Source: Dugong dugon
Lineage: Eukaryota; Chordata; Mammalia; Sirenia; Dugongidae
NCBI GenBank assembly: GCA_030035585.1
Contig: CM057461.1
Span: 4,290,501-4,354,500 of the forward strand
DNA: 64,000 nt
Direction: 5' to 3'
Shown here: positions 35,083-45,933 of the stretch, in pieces
Layout: each line of letters begins with the position of its first letter
Numbering within the stretch: position 1 is the first letter of the stretch
The notes under the pieces: model-generated
Told to the model about the DNA's origin: nothing
Database searches by the model: none
What the model saw: the letters and a program-made list of their open reading frames with translations, nothing else
Position numbers and translations under genes: made by a program

Positions 35083-38000
35083 CAATCAGTCTGTCATACT
35101 GTGGTGGCTTGAGTGTTGCTGTGATGCTGGAAGCTGTACCACCGGTATTTCAAATACCAGCAGGGTCACCCATGGTGGACAGGTTTCAGCTGAGCTTCCA
35201 GACTAAGACAGACTAGGAATAAGGACCTGATGGTCTACTTCCGAAAAAATCAGCCGGTGAAAAACTCATGAATAGCAGAACATTGTCTGATATAGTGCTG
35301 GAAGATGAGTCCCTCAGGTTGGAAGTCCCTCAAAATACGACCGGGGAAGAGCTGCCTCCTCAAAGTAGAATTAACTTTAATGACATGGATGGAGGTGAGC
35401 TTTTTGGACCTTCATTTGCTGATGTGACAAACTCAAAATGAGAAAAAATGGCTGAAAACATCCATTAATAATAGGAACGTGGAACGTACAAAGTCTGAAT
35501 CTAGGAAAATTTCAAGTGTCAAAAATGAAATGAAATGTATAAACATTGATATCCCAGGCATTAGTGAGCTGAAATGGACTGGTATTGGCTGTTTAGAATC
35601 AGACAATCATGTGGTCTGCTGTGCCAGGAATGACAACTTAAAGAAGAATGGCATTGCGTTCATCATCAAAAAGAACATTTCCAGATCTACCCTGAAGTAC
35701 AACACTATCAGAGATAGGATAATATCCATATGCCTACAAGAAAGACCAGTTAATGGGACTACTATTCAAATTTACCACCAACCACTAAGGCCAAATATGA
35801 AGAAATTGAAGATTTTTGCCAACTTCTGCAGTCTGAAATTCATCAAACATGCAATCAAGATGCATTGATAATTACCGGTCACTGGAATGCAAAAGTTGGA
35901 AACGAAGAAGAAAGAGCAGTTGGAAAATATGGCCTTGGTGATAGAAATCACACCAGAGGTCACATGATAGAATTTTGCAAGACCAACGACTCCTTCATTG
36001 CACATACCTTTTTTCACCAACATAAACAGCGACTATACACGTGGACCTGGCCAGATGGCATACACACAAATCACATCAACTACATCTGTGGAAAGAGACG
36101 ATGGAAAAGCTCAATATCATCAGTCAGATCAAGGCCAGGGGCCAAATGTGGAACAATCATCAATTGCTCATATGCAAGTTCAAGGTAAAGCTGAAGAAAA
36201 TTAGAACCAGTCCACAAGAGCCAAAGTATGACCTTGAGTATATTTCACCTCAATTTAGAGACCATCTCAAGAACAGGTTTGACTCACTAAAAACTAATGA
36301 CCAAAGACCAGACAAGTTGTGGAATGACATCAAGGGCATCATGCATGAAGAAAGAAAGAGGTCATTAAAAAGACAGGAAAGAAAGAAAATATCAAAATGG
36401 ATGTCAGAAGAAACTCTGAAACTTGCTCTTGAATGCAGAGTAGCTAAAGCAGAAGGAAAAAATGATGAAGCAAAAGAGCTGAACAGAAGATTTCAAAGGG
36501 CAGCTCAAGAAGACAAAGTGTTATAATTAAACGTGCAAAGACCTAGAGTTAGAAAACCAAAAGCAAAGAACACGTTCAGCATTTCTCAAGATGAAAGAAC
36601 TGAAGAGAAAATTCAAGCCTCAGGATGCAATACTGAAGGATTCTACGGTGAAAATATTAAACGACACAGGAAGTATTAAAAGATGGAAGAAATACCGAGT
36701 CACTGTACCAAAAAGAATTAGTTAATATTCAACCATTTCAGTAGGTAGCACATAATCAAGAACCGATGGTACCGAAGCAAGAAGTTCAAGCTGCACTGAA
36801 GGCACTGGTGAAAAACAGGGTCCCAGAACTGATGGAATACCAATTCAGATGTTTCAACAAACACGTGCAGCAATGGAAGTGCTCACTCATCAATGCCAAG
36901 AAATTTGGAAGACAGCTACCTGATCAACCAACTAGAAGAGATCCATATTTGTGTCCATTCCAAAGAAAGGTGACCCAACAGAATGCAGAAATTATCAAAC
37001 AATATCATTAGTATCAAACACAAGTAAAATTTTGCTGAAGGTCATTCAAAAGTGGTTGCAGCAGTATATGGACAGGGAACTGCCTGAAATTCAAGTCGGA
37101 TTCGGAAAATGACATGGGACGAGGGATATCATTGCTGATGTCACGTGGCTCTTGGCTGAAAGGAGAGAATACCAGAAAGATATTTACCTGTGTTTTATTG
37201 ACTATGCAAAGGCATTAGACCATGTGGATCATAACAAATTATGGATAACATTGTGTAGAATGGAAATTCCAGACCACTTGATTGTGCTCATGAGGAACCT
37301 TTACACAGATCAAGAGGCAGTTGTTCGAACAGAACAAGGGGATACTGCGTGGTTTAAAGTCAGGAAAGGTGTGCGTCAGGGTTGTATCCTTCCACCATAC
37401 TTATTTAATCTGTACGCTGAGCAAATAATCTGAGAAGCTGGACTATATGAAGAAGAATGTGACATCAGGATTGCAGGAAGACTCATTAACAACCTGCCAT
37501 ATTCAGATGACACAACCTTGCTTGCTGAAAGCGAAGAGAACTTGAAGCACTTACTGATGAAGATCAAAGACCACAGCCTTCAGTATGGATTGCACCTCAA
37601 CATAAAGAAAACAAAAAATCCTCACAAGTGGACCAATAAGCAACATCAGGATAAATGGAGACAAGATTGAAGTTGTCAAGGATTTCATTTTACTAGGATC
37701 CACAATCAACACCCACAGAAGTAGCAGTCAAGAAATTAAAGGATGCATTGCAATGGGCAAATCTTCTGCAAAAGATCTGTTTAAAGTATTAAAAAGCAAA
37801 GGTCACTTTAATGACAGAGGTGAGCCTGACCCAAGCCATGGTGTTGTCAATCGCCTCATACGCATGTGAAAAGCTGGACAATGAATAAGGAAGACAGAAG
37901 AACTGATGCCTTTAAATTGTGGTGATAGCAAAGAATACTGAATATACCATGGACTGTCAGAAGAATGAACAATCTGTCTTGGAAGAAGTACAGTCAGAAT

Positions 38001-38092
38001 GCTCATTAGAAGCAAGGATGGTGAGACTTCATCTCACATACTTTGGATGTGTTATTGGGAGGGACCAGTCCCTGGAGAAGGGCATCTTGTTT
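35083..38092 (+). mobile_element. RTE (BovB-like) LINE, almost full length
   Basis: About 3.0 kb. The 5' UTR begins 'gtcatactgtggtggcttg', then come endonuclease, linker, reverse transcriptase and C-terminal region up to 'ccctggagaagggcatcttg'. The last ~200 bp, including the SINE-like tail, are missing, and a minus-strand SINE begins exactly there. It is the most complete RTE copy here and explains all longer open frames between 35.4 and 38.0 kb. RTE elements encode one protein that nicks DNA and copies the RNA at the nick. Confidence 0.93.
35440..38060 (+). pseudogene. RTE endonuclease/reverse transcriptase pseudogene
   Basis: The protein is readable only in pieces, in at least five frame segments (about 35479-35868, 35865-36188, 36041-36526, 36766-37011, 37152-37433). 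The AP-like endonuclease shows ISELKWTGIG and an IITGHWNAKVG motif in which the usual Asp of GDWN is His. The SDH-type motif near 36155 is lost to a small deletion. The RT part shows motif A-like CFIDYAKALD, GVRQGCILPP and a YSDD box at about 37500-37511 (YADD in the copy fragment at 48662). A TGA ends the frame at 37434, probably CGA decayed by CpG mutation. It is inactive. Confidence 0.92.
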
Positions 38093-38259
38093 AAAAAAAA
38101 GACAAAAAAAACAAATAGAGTCGATTCTGACTCACAGTGAGTCTATAGGACAGAGTAGAACTGCTGCACAGGGTTTCCAAGGAGTACCTAGTAGATTCCA
38201 ACCGCCAACCTTTTGGTTAGCAGCCATAGCTCTTAACCACTACACCACCAGGGTTTCTG
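38093..38259 (-). mobile_element. AfroSINE, type C
   Basis: An A-rich left edge (tail complement), 'gagtcgattctgactcacag', and the head complement 'cttaaccactacaccaccag' at the right. It caps the RTE copy. No RTE sequence resumes to its right, so insertion and RTE loss may be linked. Confidence 0.9.
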
Positions 38260-38599
38260 GGCACCACTTAATCCAAGCACCACCTCTCACTTATTGTGCT
38301 ACTAGAAGGCCTCCAAGCATGGGCATCTGGCCCTAGGCTTGAAGACCAAAGCTACGCTGCCTGAGAAGGGCTCCTCTCCCAGCACAGGGTCTACACGACT
38401 CTTAGCTCTTCCTCACCCACAGCGTGGCCTCCATTCAACACCAACAACCTACAGTCAGGAAGCCTGAGCCAGGCGCCAGCCACATGCTGCCGGTGGTCAC
38501 TCCGCCTCCGGAACCCCTGGAGACGCATCTCTTCTCCTTCACCGGTCTTTGCCAAATCCCTCGGCCCACCCCAACTACACAGGGTACGTAACCTTTCCC

Positions 38600-38700
38600 C
38601 TGGAGTTCCCCTTGTCTGTGCACGCCCCCAACCTCAAATGGCACCTCCTCCAGATGGGCTTCCTCACTAGGCACAATGCCACATTTCCCAAACTTCACTT
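38600..38700. mobile_element. L2-like fragment
   Basis: 'ctcaaatggcacctcctcc' and 'gatgggcttcctcac' match a common L2 segment. Short and diverged. Confidence 0.5.
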
Positions 38701-38849
38701 GCCGCGCTCGAGGATTCTGCCATAAAAGAACCACCTGGACTATAATTAATATATTTTAGAATGTTTACTTAAATAAGTTTAAAAGGAAAAGTCGGCATCT
38801 ATCATAAATGGAAGCACCATATATTTCTCATAAAAAAAATTAACATACA

Positions 38850-39200
38850 CTAGTTCAGGGGTAGAATTCTTGCTGTCTGTGCAGGAGATCCAGGTTCAAT
38901 TTCCACACAATGCACCTCACGTACACTCACCACCCACCCATCTGTAAGTGGAGGCTTGTGTGTTGCTGTGATGCCAAACAGGTTTCAGTGGAGCTTCCAG
39001 ATTAAGACGGACTAGGAAGAAAGGCCTGGCAGTCTACTTCTGAAAATCAGCCGATGAATACCCTATGGATCACAACAGTCCAACCTACAACTGATCACGC
39101 GGATGGCGCAGGACTGACAAGCATTTCGTTCTGTTGTTGTCCATGGGGTCTCCATGGGTCGAGGGCCAACTTGAGGATACGTAACAATAACAACAACATA
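38850..39200 (+). mobile_element. SINE with tRNA-Gly-like head and RTE-derived body
   Basis: 38850-38913 resembles tRNA-Gly: an A box TAGTTCAGGGG fits TRGYNNARNNG, followed by GTAGAATTCTTGCTG, a near B box GGTTCAATTTC, and the 3' end CAATGCA. A linker leads into RTE 5'-region sequence ('ggaggcttgtgtgttgctgt', 'cttccagattaagacggact'), then 'gaaaatcagccgatgaatac', and finally the RTE 3' tail with 'gcgcaggactgacaagcatt' and an AACAATAACAACAAC end. It may belong to an AfroSINE subgroup known from elephants (AFROSINE3-like). The name is from memory. Confidence 0.75.
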
Positions 39201-39640
39201 CCTAATTTAAAAATTCTTTACATGATAGTCAATTTGCCTCCTATAGTTACCTCATGTACTGCTGGGAAATCATCATCCTACCGGGTTGATTAGAAAGAGG
39301 GCAGTTACCGGAACATATCCGTGGAAGAGCTATATATATAAGCTGGGTATTAAATCATCATCCAATGTTTTCAAATTCTGCACAAGCACTTCTTCTTTCT
39401 TTGGCTGTATGAAATGCTTGGGTGATAGCCACACAGGCAGGGGCGTCACTTACCACAACTGTCAACAGAAGCTGGGCACCTCCCTCTAAGAACTTTCTAC
39501 CAGTCATGGGTGTGAAGGCTGAACCCCAAAGTGGCCATCTTGACACACGGGAGCCATGTTCAGTGTCACCCATTGGGATAGTTTCGAGGACAATGATGGC
39601 GTGGAGGGGTTTGAGATTTTTCTTGTTATGTTTTGAAGAG
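39201..39640. other. Unassigned non-coding sequence
   Basis: No gene recognised. It may be the flank of the LTR-like piece to its right. Confidence 0.4.
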
Positions 39641-40015
39641 TTCACACAGAATCACAAGAACTCATTGCCAATTCCAGAAAGGCAACCGTGTTTATTGGGC
39701 TCCACTTTCTGACTCGGAGCAGAAGCTGCCTGCCAAAGATGCCCTCTGTGGCTTACAGCAGGAGCCTGGAGCCTCGGGATCTGCCCGGAACAGGCATGAG
39801 GCTCACAGCCCACCAGACCCCTTTCAGCAAAGACTCGAGGCAGGACTAGTGATCAGGGAGAGTAAGGATGCCCAGTGAACACACAGTGAACTGCAACCCT
39901 CGGTTCATGCTGGAGCGTGCTCCATGAGCTGGAGAAATGGTTAATGGGGGAGAGGATGGCCAATTCTTTCTAGATTAATAATGAAGCAATTAACAAGAGC
40001 TGGAGAAATGGAAAC
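39641..40015 (-). mobile_element. Possible ERV LTR (weak)
   Basis: On the minus strand GAGCCCAATAAACACGGTTG holds an AATAAA signal in an LTR-like setting. The 15-mer GAGCTGGAGAAATGG occurs twice (39928 and 39998). No viral genes. This is a weak call. Confidence 0.3.
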
Positions 40016-40027
40016 CAGACCCCAAAC

Positions 40028-41121
40028 ACTTCACTTTTTTTTTTTTTTTTTTTTTTACAAACCAGCTTCTCATTAAACAGTTAACACAAACATTGTTTTA
40101 TGACATTGGTTGACAACCCCACGACATGCCAACACTCTCTTCTCCACCTTGGGTTCCCTATTACCCGCTTTCCTGTCCTCTCCTGCCTTCTTGACCTTGG
40201 CCCTGGGCTGGTGTGACCATTTAGTCACATTTTGCTTTATGGGCCTGTCTAATCTTTGGCTAAAGGGTGAGTCTCAGGAATGACTTCATTACTGAGCTAA
40301 AAGGGTGTCCGAGGCCATACTCTCAGGGTTTCTCTGGTCTCTGTCAGGCCAGTAAGTCTGGTCTTTTTTGTGAGTTAGAATTTTATTCTACATTTTTCTC
40401 CAGCTCTGTTCGGGACCCTCTATTAGGATCCCTGTCAGAGCAATCAATGGTGGTAGCCAGGCACCATCTAGTTGTACTGGACTCAGTCTTGTGGAGGCTG
40501 TGGTAGTTGTGGTCCATTAGTCCTCTGGACTAATCTTTCCCTTGTATCTTTAGTTTTCTTCATTTTCGCTTGCTTTTGAAGGGGTGAGACCAGTGGAGTC
40601 TCTTAAATGGCCACTCACAGGCTTTTAAGACCCCAGATGCTACTCATCAAGGTAGAATGTAGAACATTTTCTTTATACACTGTTATGCCAAATGAGCTAG
40701 ATGTTCCCCAAGACCATGGTCCCCACAGCCCTCTTCCCAATAATTTGGTCCCTCAGAGAGCCTGGACGTGTCTACGGAGCTTCCGTGACCTTGCCTTGTA
40801 CAAGTTGCGCTGGCTTCCCCAGTATAGTGTACTGTCTTACCCTTCACCAAAGTTACCACTTATCTATTGTCTATTTAGTGTTTTTCCAACCCCACTCCTC
40901 CCCTCCCTTGTAATCATCAAAAGATTGTTTCTTTTTGTGTGTAAACTTTTTCATGAGTTTTTACAGTGGTGGTCTCATACAGTATTTGTCCTTTTGTGAT
41001 CGACTTATTTCACTCAGCATAATGCCCTCCAGATTCATCCATGTTATGAGACGCTTCGCAGATTCATCATTTTTCTTTATCGTTGTATAATACTCCATTG
41101 TGTGTATGGACCATAGTTTAC
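40028..41121 (-). mobile_element. 5'-truncated L1, afrotherian 3' UTR
   Basis: The T-rich run at 40030-40052 is the complement of its poly(A) tail. The sequence then reads as an L1 3' UTR and ORF2 end in antisense: 'cttctcattaaacagttaac', 'gcctgtctaatctttggc', 'tgtgatcgacttatttcact' and 'taatactccattgtgtgt'. It shares its 3' UTR with the plus-strand copy at 44200-44543. An intact long tail suggests a fairly young insertion. Similarity ends near 41121. Confidence 0.85.
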
Positions 41122-41283
41122 TTCCCTCATTTCTTGAGAGATGTTATAAACTTCCTTCTAGGAAGTTAGCTCAAGAAGTGACATTTGTGTGGGACATGAC
41201 AGTACCCAACCCCACCAGCAAGAAAGCCCGATCCTTCTATAGGGCCACCACAGCCAAGCACAGCTGTGGGCTCTGCCAGTACC

Positions 41284-41672
41284 TCCTATTGTTGTCACTG
41301 TTGAGTGCCATCGAGTCGATTCTGACTCATAGCGACCCCATGTGACAGAGCAGTACTGCCCCACAGGGTTTCCTAGGTTCTAATCTTTACAGGGGAGCCC
41401 TGGTGGCACAGTGGTTAAGCCCTTGGCTGCTAACCAAGGGTTGGTGGTTCAAACCCACCAGCCACTCCATGGGAGAAAGATGGGATAGTCTGCTTCCATA
41501 GAGAGTACAGCCTTTCAAACTCTATAGGGTGGTTCTACTCTGTCCTATAGGGTCACTATGAGTCGGAATCAACTTGACCACAACGGGTTAATCTTTACAG
41601 AACCAGATTGCTGGGTCTTTCTCACAAGGAGCCACTGGATGGGTTTGAACTACCAACCTTTCAGTAAACAGC
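41284..41672 (-). mobile_element. AfroSINE, type A, split by another AfroSINE
   Basis: The tail half lies at 41284-41392 ('gttgagtgccatcgagtcg') and the head half at 41601-41672 ('ttgctgggtctttctcac', 'gaactaccaacctttcag'). The break is exactly at TAATCTTTACAG, which is duplicated around the younger SINE. Confidence 0.92.
41393..41588 (+). mobile_element. AfroSINE, type A, nested
   Basis: Starts GGGAGCCCTGGTGGCACAGT and ends 'ttgaccacaacgggt'. The 12-bp duplication TAATCTTTACAG (41381-41392 and 41589-41600) lies within the host SINE. Confidence 0.95.
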
Positions 41673-42040
41673 TGACAGATTGGAACTATTGCTACCCTCA
41701 CTTTACAGATGAGTAAACCGAGGCATAGAGGAGTTAACAGACTTGCCCAAGGTCACCCAGCTAGTAAGTGGTAAAGGCAGCTGTAAGCCCCGGCTGTCTG
41801 CCCCTGGCTGATGGCTGTGCGAGCTGCAACAGCCAGAACACTTACAATAATTGGACCAATTTATCCAGCTCTTACTAAGTGCTTTTCCACAGGCTGTCTC
41901 ATATAACTAGCACAACAAACCTGTGAGTTGAGAACCAGTAGCAACAGGGAATAAGTCAGGAAACTGAGGCCAGAGAGGTTAAGCAGCTTGCCCAAAGCAA
42001 CACAGCTATTTTGAGTTTGAGACTAATCCATCAGTCACTG
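41673..42040 (-). mobile_element. Two MIR fragments
   Basis: 41690-41820 has 'ctttacagatgagtaaaccgagg' and TTGCCCAAGGTCACCCAGCT. 41860-42020 has 'ccagctcttactaagtgc', 'aggaaactgaggccagag' and 'gcttgcccaaagcaacac'. Both are in antisense. Confidence 0.85.
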
Positions 42041-42106
42041 TCCCAGGTGCTGGCAACACAGCGGGAACAAGACAGCGCTTATAACTGGAGTTTTTAACTG
42101 GGGTAA

Positions 42107-42292
42107 GCAGCCCTGGTGGCACAACGGTTAAGGGCTCAGCTGCTAACTGAAAGGTTGGTGGTTCAAACCGGAGGGAAGGAGACCTGGCAACCTGCTTCCA
42201 TAAAGATTCCAGCCCAGAAAGTCCTGTGGGGCAGTTTTACTCTGTCCCATGGGTAGCTATAAGTCAAAATTGAGTTGGCAGCACCTATAACA
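42107..42292 (+). mobile_element. AfroSINE, type A
   Basis: Head 'cagccctggtggcacaacgg', body CATAAAGATTCCAGCCCAG, tail 'gtcaaaattgagttggcag'. The B box region is followed by a short deletion ('caaaccggagggaagg'). Confidence 0.9.
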
Positions 42293-42351
42293 ACACAGCT
42301 AGTGTGGGAGTGGAAGGAGAGAGAAATGCTAAACCATCCCTAAAATGATGG

Positions 42352-42790
42352 AACTGTCTCTGGGTGGCTCAAGCGGTTTGCGATCAGCTAATAACCGAAA
42401 GGTTGGCGTTTAGAACTTACCCAGAGGCACTACAAAAGAAAGGCCTGGCGATCTGCTTCCATAACGATGACCCAAACCCAAACCCATGGCCATCAAGTCA
42501 ATTCTGACTCATAGTGACCCTATAGGACAGAGTAGAACTGCCCCATAGGATTTCCAAGGCAGTAATCTTTATGGAAGCAGATGCCACTTCTTTCTCCCAC
42601 GGGGCGACTGGTGAGTTTGAAGCACCGACTTTTCAGTTAGCAGCTGAGTTCTTTAACCACTGCATCCCCACAGCTCCTCCATAAAGATTACAACCAAGGA
42701 AATCCTATGGAGCGGTTCTACGCTGTAACACCTGGGGTTGTCGCCAGTCCAACTCAACTCGACGGCAAGGAGTTGCTTTTCGTTCTTTTA
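42352..42790 (+). mobile_element. AfroSINE, A/B-mixed, split by an inverted SINE
   Basis: The head half (42352-42468) has 'gggtggctcaagcggtttg' and 'agaaaggcctggcgatctgc'. The tail half (42678-42790) resumes with CCATAAAGATTACAACC and ends 'ctcgacggcaagg'. The head has a type B flavour and the middle a type A flavour. Confidence 0.88.
42469..42677 (-). mobile_element. AfroSINE, type A, nested
   Basis: Left edge 'cccaaacccaaacccatggc', with 'aggcagtaatctttatgg' in the middle and 'ctttaaccactgcatccc' at the right. It is flanked by TCCATAACGAT (42458-42468) and TCCATAAAGAT (42678-42688), an 11-bp duplication with one difference. Confidence 0.92.
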
Positions 42791-42923
42791 TTTTTAAATT
42801 ATGGGTGGATCATTAATGCAAAAATTACAATGGAAGAAAAAGAACAGGATGTCGGGTGCTATGGATTTAACTGCATTGCCCAAAAATACATCTTGAAATC
42901 CTGGCCACTATACCTGTAAATGG

Positions 42924-43099
42924 AACCCAGGTGGTGCAGTGGTTAAGAGCTACTTCGAGCTACAGCTGTTAACCAAAAGGTCGGCAGTTCGAATCCACTA
43001 ACCACTCCTTGGAAACTCAATGAGGCAATTTTACTCTGTCCTATTGAGTCACCATGAGTCAGAATCGACCGGATGGCAACAGGCTTGGTTTTTTTGGTT
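42924..43099 (+). mobile_element. AfroSINE, type C, nested in LTR
   Basis: The head 'aacccaggtggtgcagtgg' has a small internal duplication ('gagctacttcgagctac'), with B box GTTCGAATCC. The tail is 'gaatcgaccggatggcaac' followed by T-rich sequence. The 15-bp flanks TATACCTGTAAATGG and TATACCTGTACATGG differ at one base. Confidence 0.95.
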
Positions 43100-43114
43100 T
43101 ATACCTGTACATGG

Positions 43115-43312
43115 AGTTCTTGGGTGGTGCAAACGTTAACGCACTCAGTTGCTAATGGAAAGGCTGGAAGTTCAAGTCCACCCAGAGGAGCCTCAGAAAA
43201 AAGGCCTGGCGATCTACTGAAAAAATCAGCCATTAAAAACCCACTGGAACACAGCTGTACTCTGACACATGGGGTCGCCATTAGTCAGAGTCGACTTGAT
43301 GGCAACTGGTTT
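43115..43312 (+). mobile_element. AfroSINE, type B, nested in LTR
   Basis: Head 'agttcttgggtggtgcaaac', body 'ctactgaaaaaatcagcca', tail 'gtcgacttgatggcaactgg'. The right flank TATATCTGTAATTATG (43313-43328) is an older copy of the same target sequence as at its left. Confidence 0.93.
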
Positions 43313-43651
43313 TATATCTGTAATTATGATCCTGCTTGGAAATAGGTTTTCTTTGTTACGTTAACGAGGTCGTACTCAAATAAGGTGGGTTCTAAATCTA
43401 ATCACTTCTGACTTGTAAACGGAGCAGAATGGATACAGAGACACAAACTGGGGAAGCCAAGACACCACGTGAGGCCATTTACAAGCCAAAGAGCCAGGCA
43501 ACATGCAGGGCTACCAACAAGGAAGGAACCGATACTGCCAAGACCCTGATTTGGGCATCCAGCCTCCAGAGCGGTGAGGAAATAAACTCCTGTTCTTTAA
43601 ATCCACCCCCTTTTGGTGTTTGTGTTACAGCAGCGCCTGGTGACTAAGACA

Positions 43652-44199
43652 CTGGGACAAAATCCCTAAAAGCTTTAAGAGCGGGAGAAGAGAGAAGAAG
43701 AAGGGGGTTCAAGAGGTGGAGAGTCACACCCCAGAATCCAAGGCAGAGATGCTTTATGAAATGGAGGAAGTTGGTAGCCTACAGGCTGCAGCACACAGAG
43801 CCCAGAAACCCACCTGGGAATGAAGGCCGTGAGCATCTGCCTTGAAAGCTGCCATGAGTGACCACAATGGCCATCTCCTGTACCTGCCTGCCCTGTCCCT
43901 ACTCACCCACATCCAGCATCATCCCAGCTTCCCTGTGGGGACCATCCTTCCCCCATGCTCAGTCCCAGAGTCTGAACGGAGCTGACCTACTCTGGTACAA
44001 GGGCAGGCGTGTAACCAGCTGGCCAATCAGAATCCTCCACGCTCACTCTCCGTTCAGTGAGTAGTCAGGGCTGGACCCAGGCAAGGTGACTCAGCATCCA
44101 TGCCAGGCCATGCGGTGGCATTGCTGGGAATTTGCATTTTGCAGAGATAGCTAAACTACAAGGAGCTTATAAGGATGCAGCTGCCAGGAGCCATCCGAC
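43652..44199. other. Unassigned non-coding sequence
   Basis: No repeat or gene recognised. Confidence 0.4.
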
Positions 44200-44543
44200 A
44201 GAGACAACCAGCCAGAGAAGGAACCCAACATGGAGAAAAGCAGCCAAAGATTAGATAGGTCTATAAAGCAAACAGTAACACATGTGAGGGGCGTGCTTCT
44301 GAGCTCCATCAGGTAGACAGGACCAAAAGGGCAACACCTGCCCAAAAGCAACGAGAGAGGGCAGGAAGGGGCAGGAAAAATGGACGGATGGGAACGGGGA
44401 ACTGGGGTATGGAAGGGGAGAGTGTTGACACATCGCGTGGATTGCAATCAATGTCAAAAAAAACAATTTGTGTATAAACTGTTGACTGAGAAACTAATTT
44501 GCTCTGTAAGCTTTCACCTAAAGCACAACTGAAAAAAAAAAAA
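44200..44543 (+). mobile_element. L1 3' UTR end with poly(A)
   Basis: 'agccaaagattagataggtc', 'gggagagtgttgacacatcg', 'gagaaactaatttgctctgt' and 'cacctaaagcacaactgaaa', then an A-rich tail. It is the same 3' UTR as the minus-strand L1 at 40028. Confidence 0.85.
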
Positions 44544-45283
44544 GAAAACTACCACATGACTCTCCACGCTCTCTCCCCCGCCCATTTTCTGCTGAACGTC
44601 AGTGCGCACCTTTGGAATCCTTCAGCCTGGGTTTCTAACCAACGACACGGGTACAGGGTGTTTTGCCAATGGGACTTCACGTGGGGAAGAAATAACTTCA
44701 CCGTGTTAAACCACTGGGGGAGAAAAGCAGCCGAGAAACAAAGAGACAGAGGGTCCCGAGGGCAGGGCTGGAACATTTGGATGTCACTGTACTTGAAGCC
44801 CACGCAGCACCATGTTGTGACTTGTGACTTGCACCCATAAACCCCTCTTCCAGAGCAAGCCAATTTGAACTGAGCCGTCTCTAACGTGCGACTGAGGCTG
44901 GCAGGTCAGGTTTAGGGGGAAGCCGCCGGGATCCAGACTCCAGGATGTGGGGATGCTGGCCAAGCACACAGGTTGCTTTCGCCAAGGTGAGGGACCCCTG
45001 AAGAAGCCTGCATCCGCAGGAGGAGGAGGGAGAGGGGAAGCTGGAGATGCAAGTGAGGGGCCCAGGCAGAGGCGGGGTGGAGGGGCTGTGATGGAAGGGT
45101 GCCTGTTCCCCAGGAGTGATGGGAGGGCTGGTCACAACAGGAGGGGGCAGAGACGAACCTCCAAATACTCCCTGGGCCTTTCTCCCATGAATTAGGGGGG
45201 CAGGGGTTCTCAGGCCCCGAGGAACCAGGGAGGCAGAGCCTGGGGGTCAGGGAGGTTTCCAGCATTCCTGAAGCATGGTGGAT
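44544..45283. other. Unassigned non-coding sequence
   Basis: No repeat or gene recognised. 44990-45100 is G-rich. Confidence 0.4.
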
Positions 45284-45433
45284 AACCCGTTGCCATCAAG
45301 TCAATTCCGATTCATTGCGACCCTATAGGACAGAGTAGAACTGCCCTCACAGTTTCCAAGGAGTGGTGGGTGGATTCGAACTGCTGACCTCCTGACTAGC
45401 AGCCAAGCTCTTAGCCACTGCGCCACGAGGGTA
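45284..45433 (-). mobile_element. AfroSINE, type C
   Basis: 'cccgttgccatcaagtcaat' at the left, 'tttccaaggagtggtggg' in the middle and 'ctcttagccactgcgccac' at the right. Confidence 0.92.
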
Positions 45434-45619
45434 CAGCAGAGAGAAAAGGCAAGGTGGGCCAGGGCCTGCCTCCTGCTGCCATGGACCCAACATCAAGCCC
45501 CACTGCCAGGGGCACCTCCAGAGTTTACAAAGGCTGGGCATCTTTTCCTTTAAGAATAAAGCCCTGCAGAATGTGGGAGTGGCCCCATGAGTCTAGATAC
45601 AGGACAGACTCGAGCACCC

Positions 45620-45722
45620 CAGTGGTTGTGAAGATGGGCCAGACCAGGCGGGCAACGTACCCTTCCATTATCTGTAAGGTCACCATGAGTCAGAGCCAAC
45701 TCAGCAGCAATTAACAAAAACA
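45620..45722 (+). mobile_element. RTE-derived 3' tail fragment
   Basis: 'gaagatgggccagaccaggc' and 'aaggtcaccatgagtcagag', then CAGCAGCAATTAACAAAAAC, correspond to the RTE 3' end without a SINE head. Confidence 0.65.
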
Positions 45723-45760
45723 TCCATGTGAAAAAATCTCATATAACTACACTCCAGAAA

Positions 45761-45913
45761 GGAAACCCTGGTGGTGTAGTGGTTAAGTGCTACGGCTGCT
45801 AACCAAAAGGTCTGCAGTTCAAATCTACCAGCTGCTCCTTGGAAACCCTATGGAGCAGCTCTACTCTGTCCTGTAGGGTTGCTATGAGTCACAATTGACT
45901 CGACAACAATGAG
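45761..45913 (+). mobile_element. AfroSINE, type C
   Basis: Head GGAAACCCTGGTGGTGTAGT, B box region 'agttcaaatctaccag', direct join to GGAAACCCTATGGAGCAGC, tail 'cacaattgactcgacaac'. Confidence 0.93.
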
Positions 45914-45933
45914 CTTTGTATACACCAAAAAAA

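Larger units (their letters stand above)
42857..43651 (+). mobile_element. MaLR-like solo LTR with two SINEs inside
   Basis: Begins TGCTATGGATTTAACTGCAT and ends 'tgttacagcagcgcctggtgactaagaca'. The outer parts match the LTR at 30041. Two AfroSINEs (42924-43099 and 43115-43312) sit at the same internal position. No viral genes. Confidence 0.85.

Noticed and set aside
35479..37433. Possible functional RTE protein
   Set aside because: The reading frame is broken by several frameshifts and a stop, the endonuclease Asp is replaced by His, and the 3' end is gone.
38850..38913. Possible functional tRNA-Gly gene
   Set aside because: The left acceptor arm does not pair with the CAATGCA end, the B box is imperfect and the sequence runs straight into a SINE body. 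It is a SINE head.
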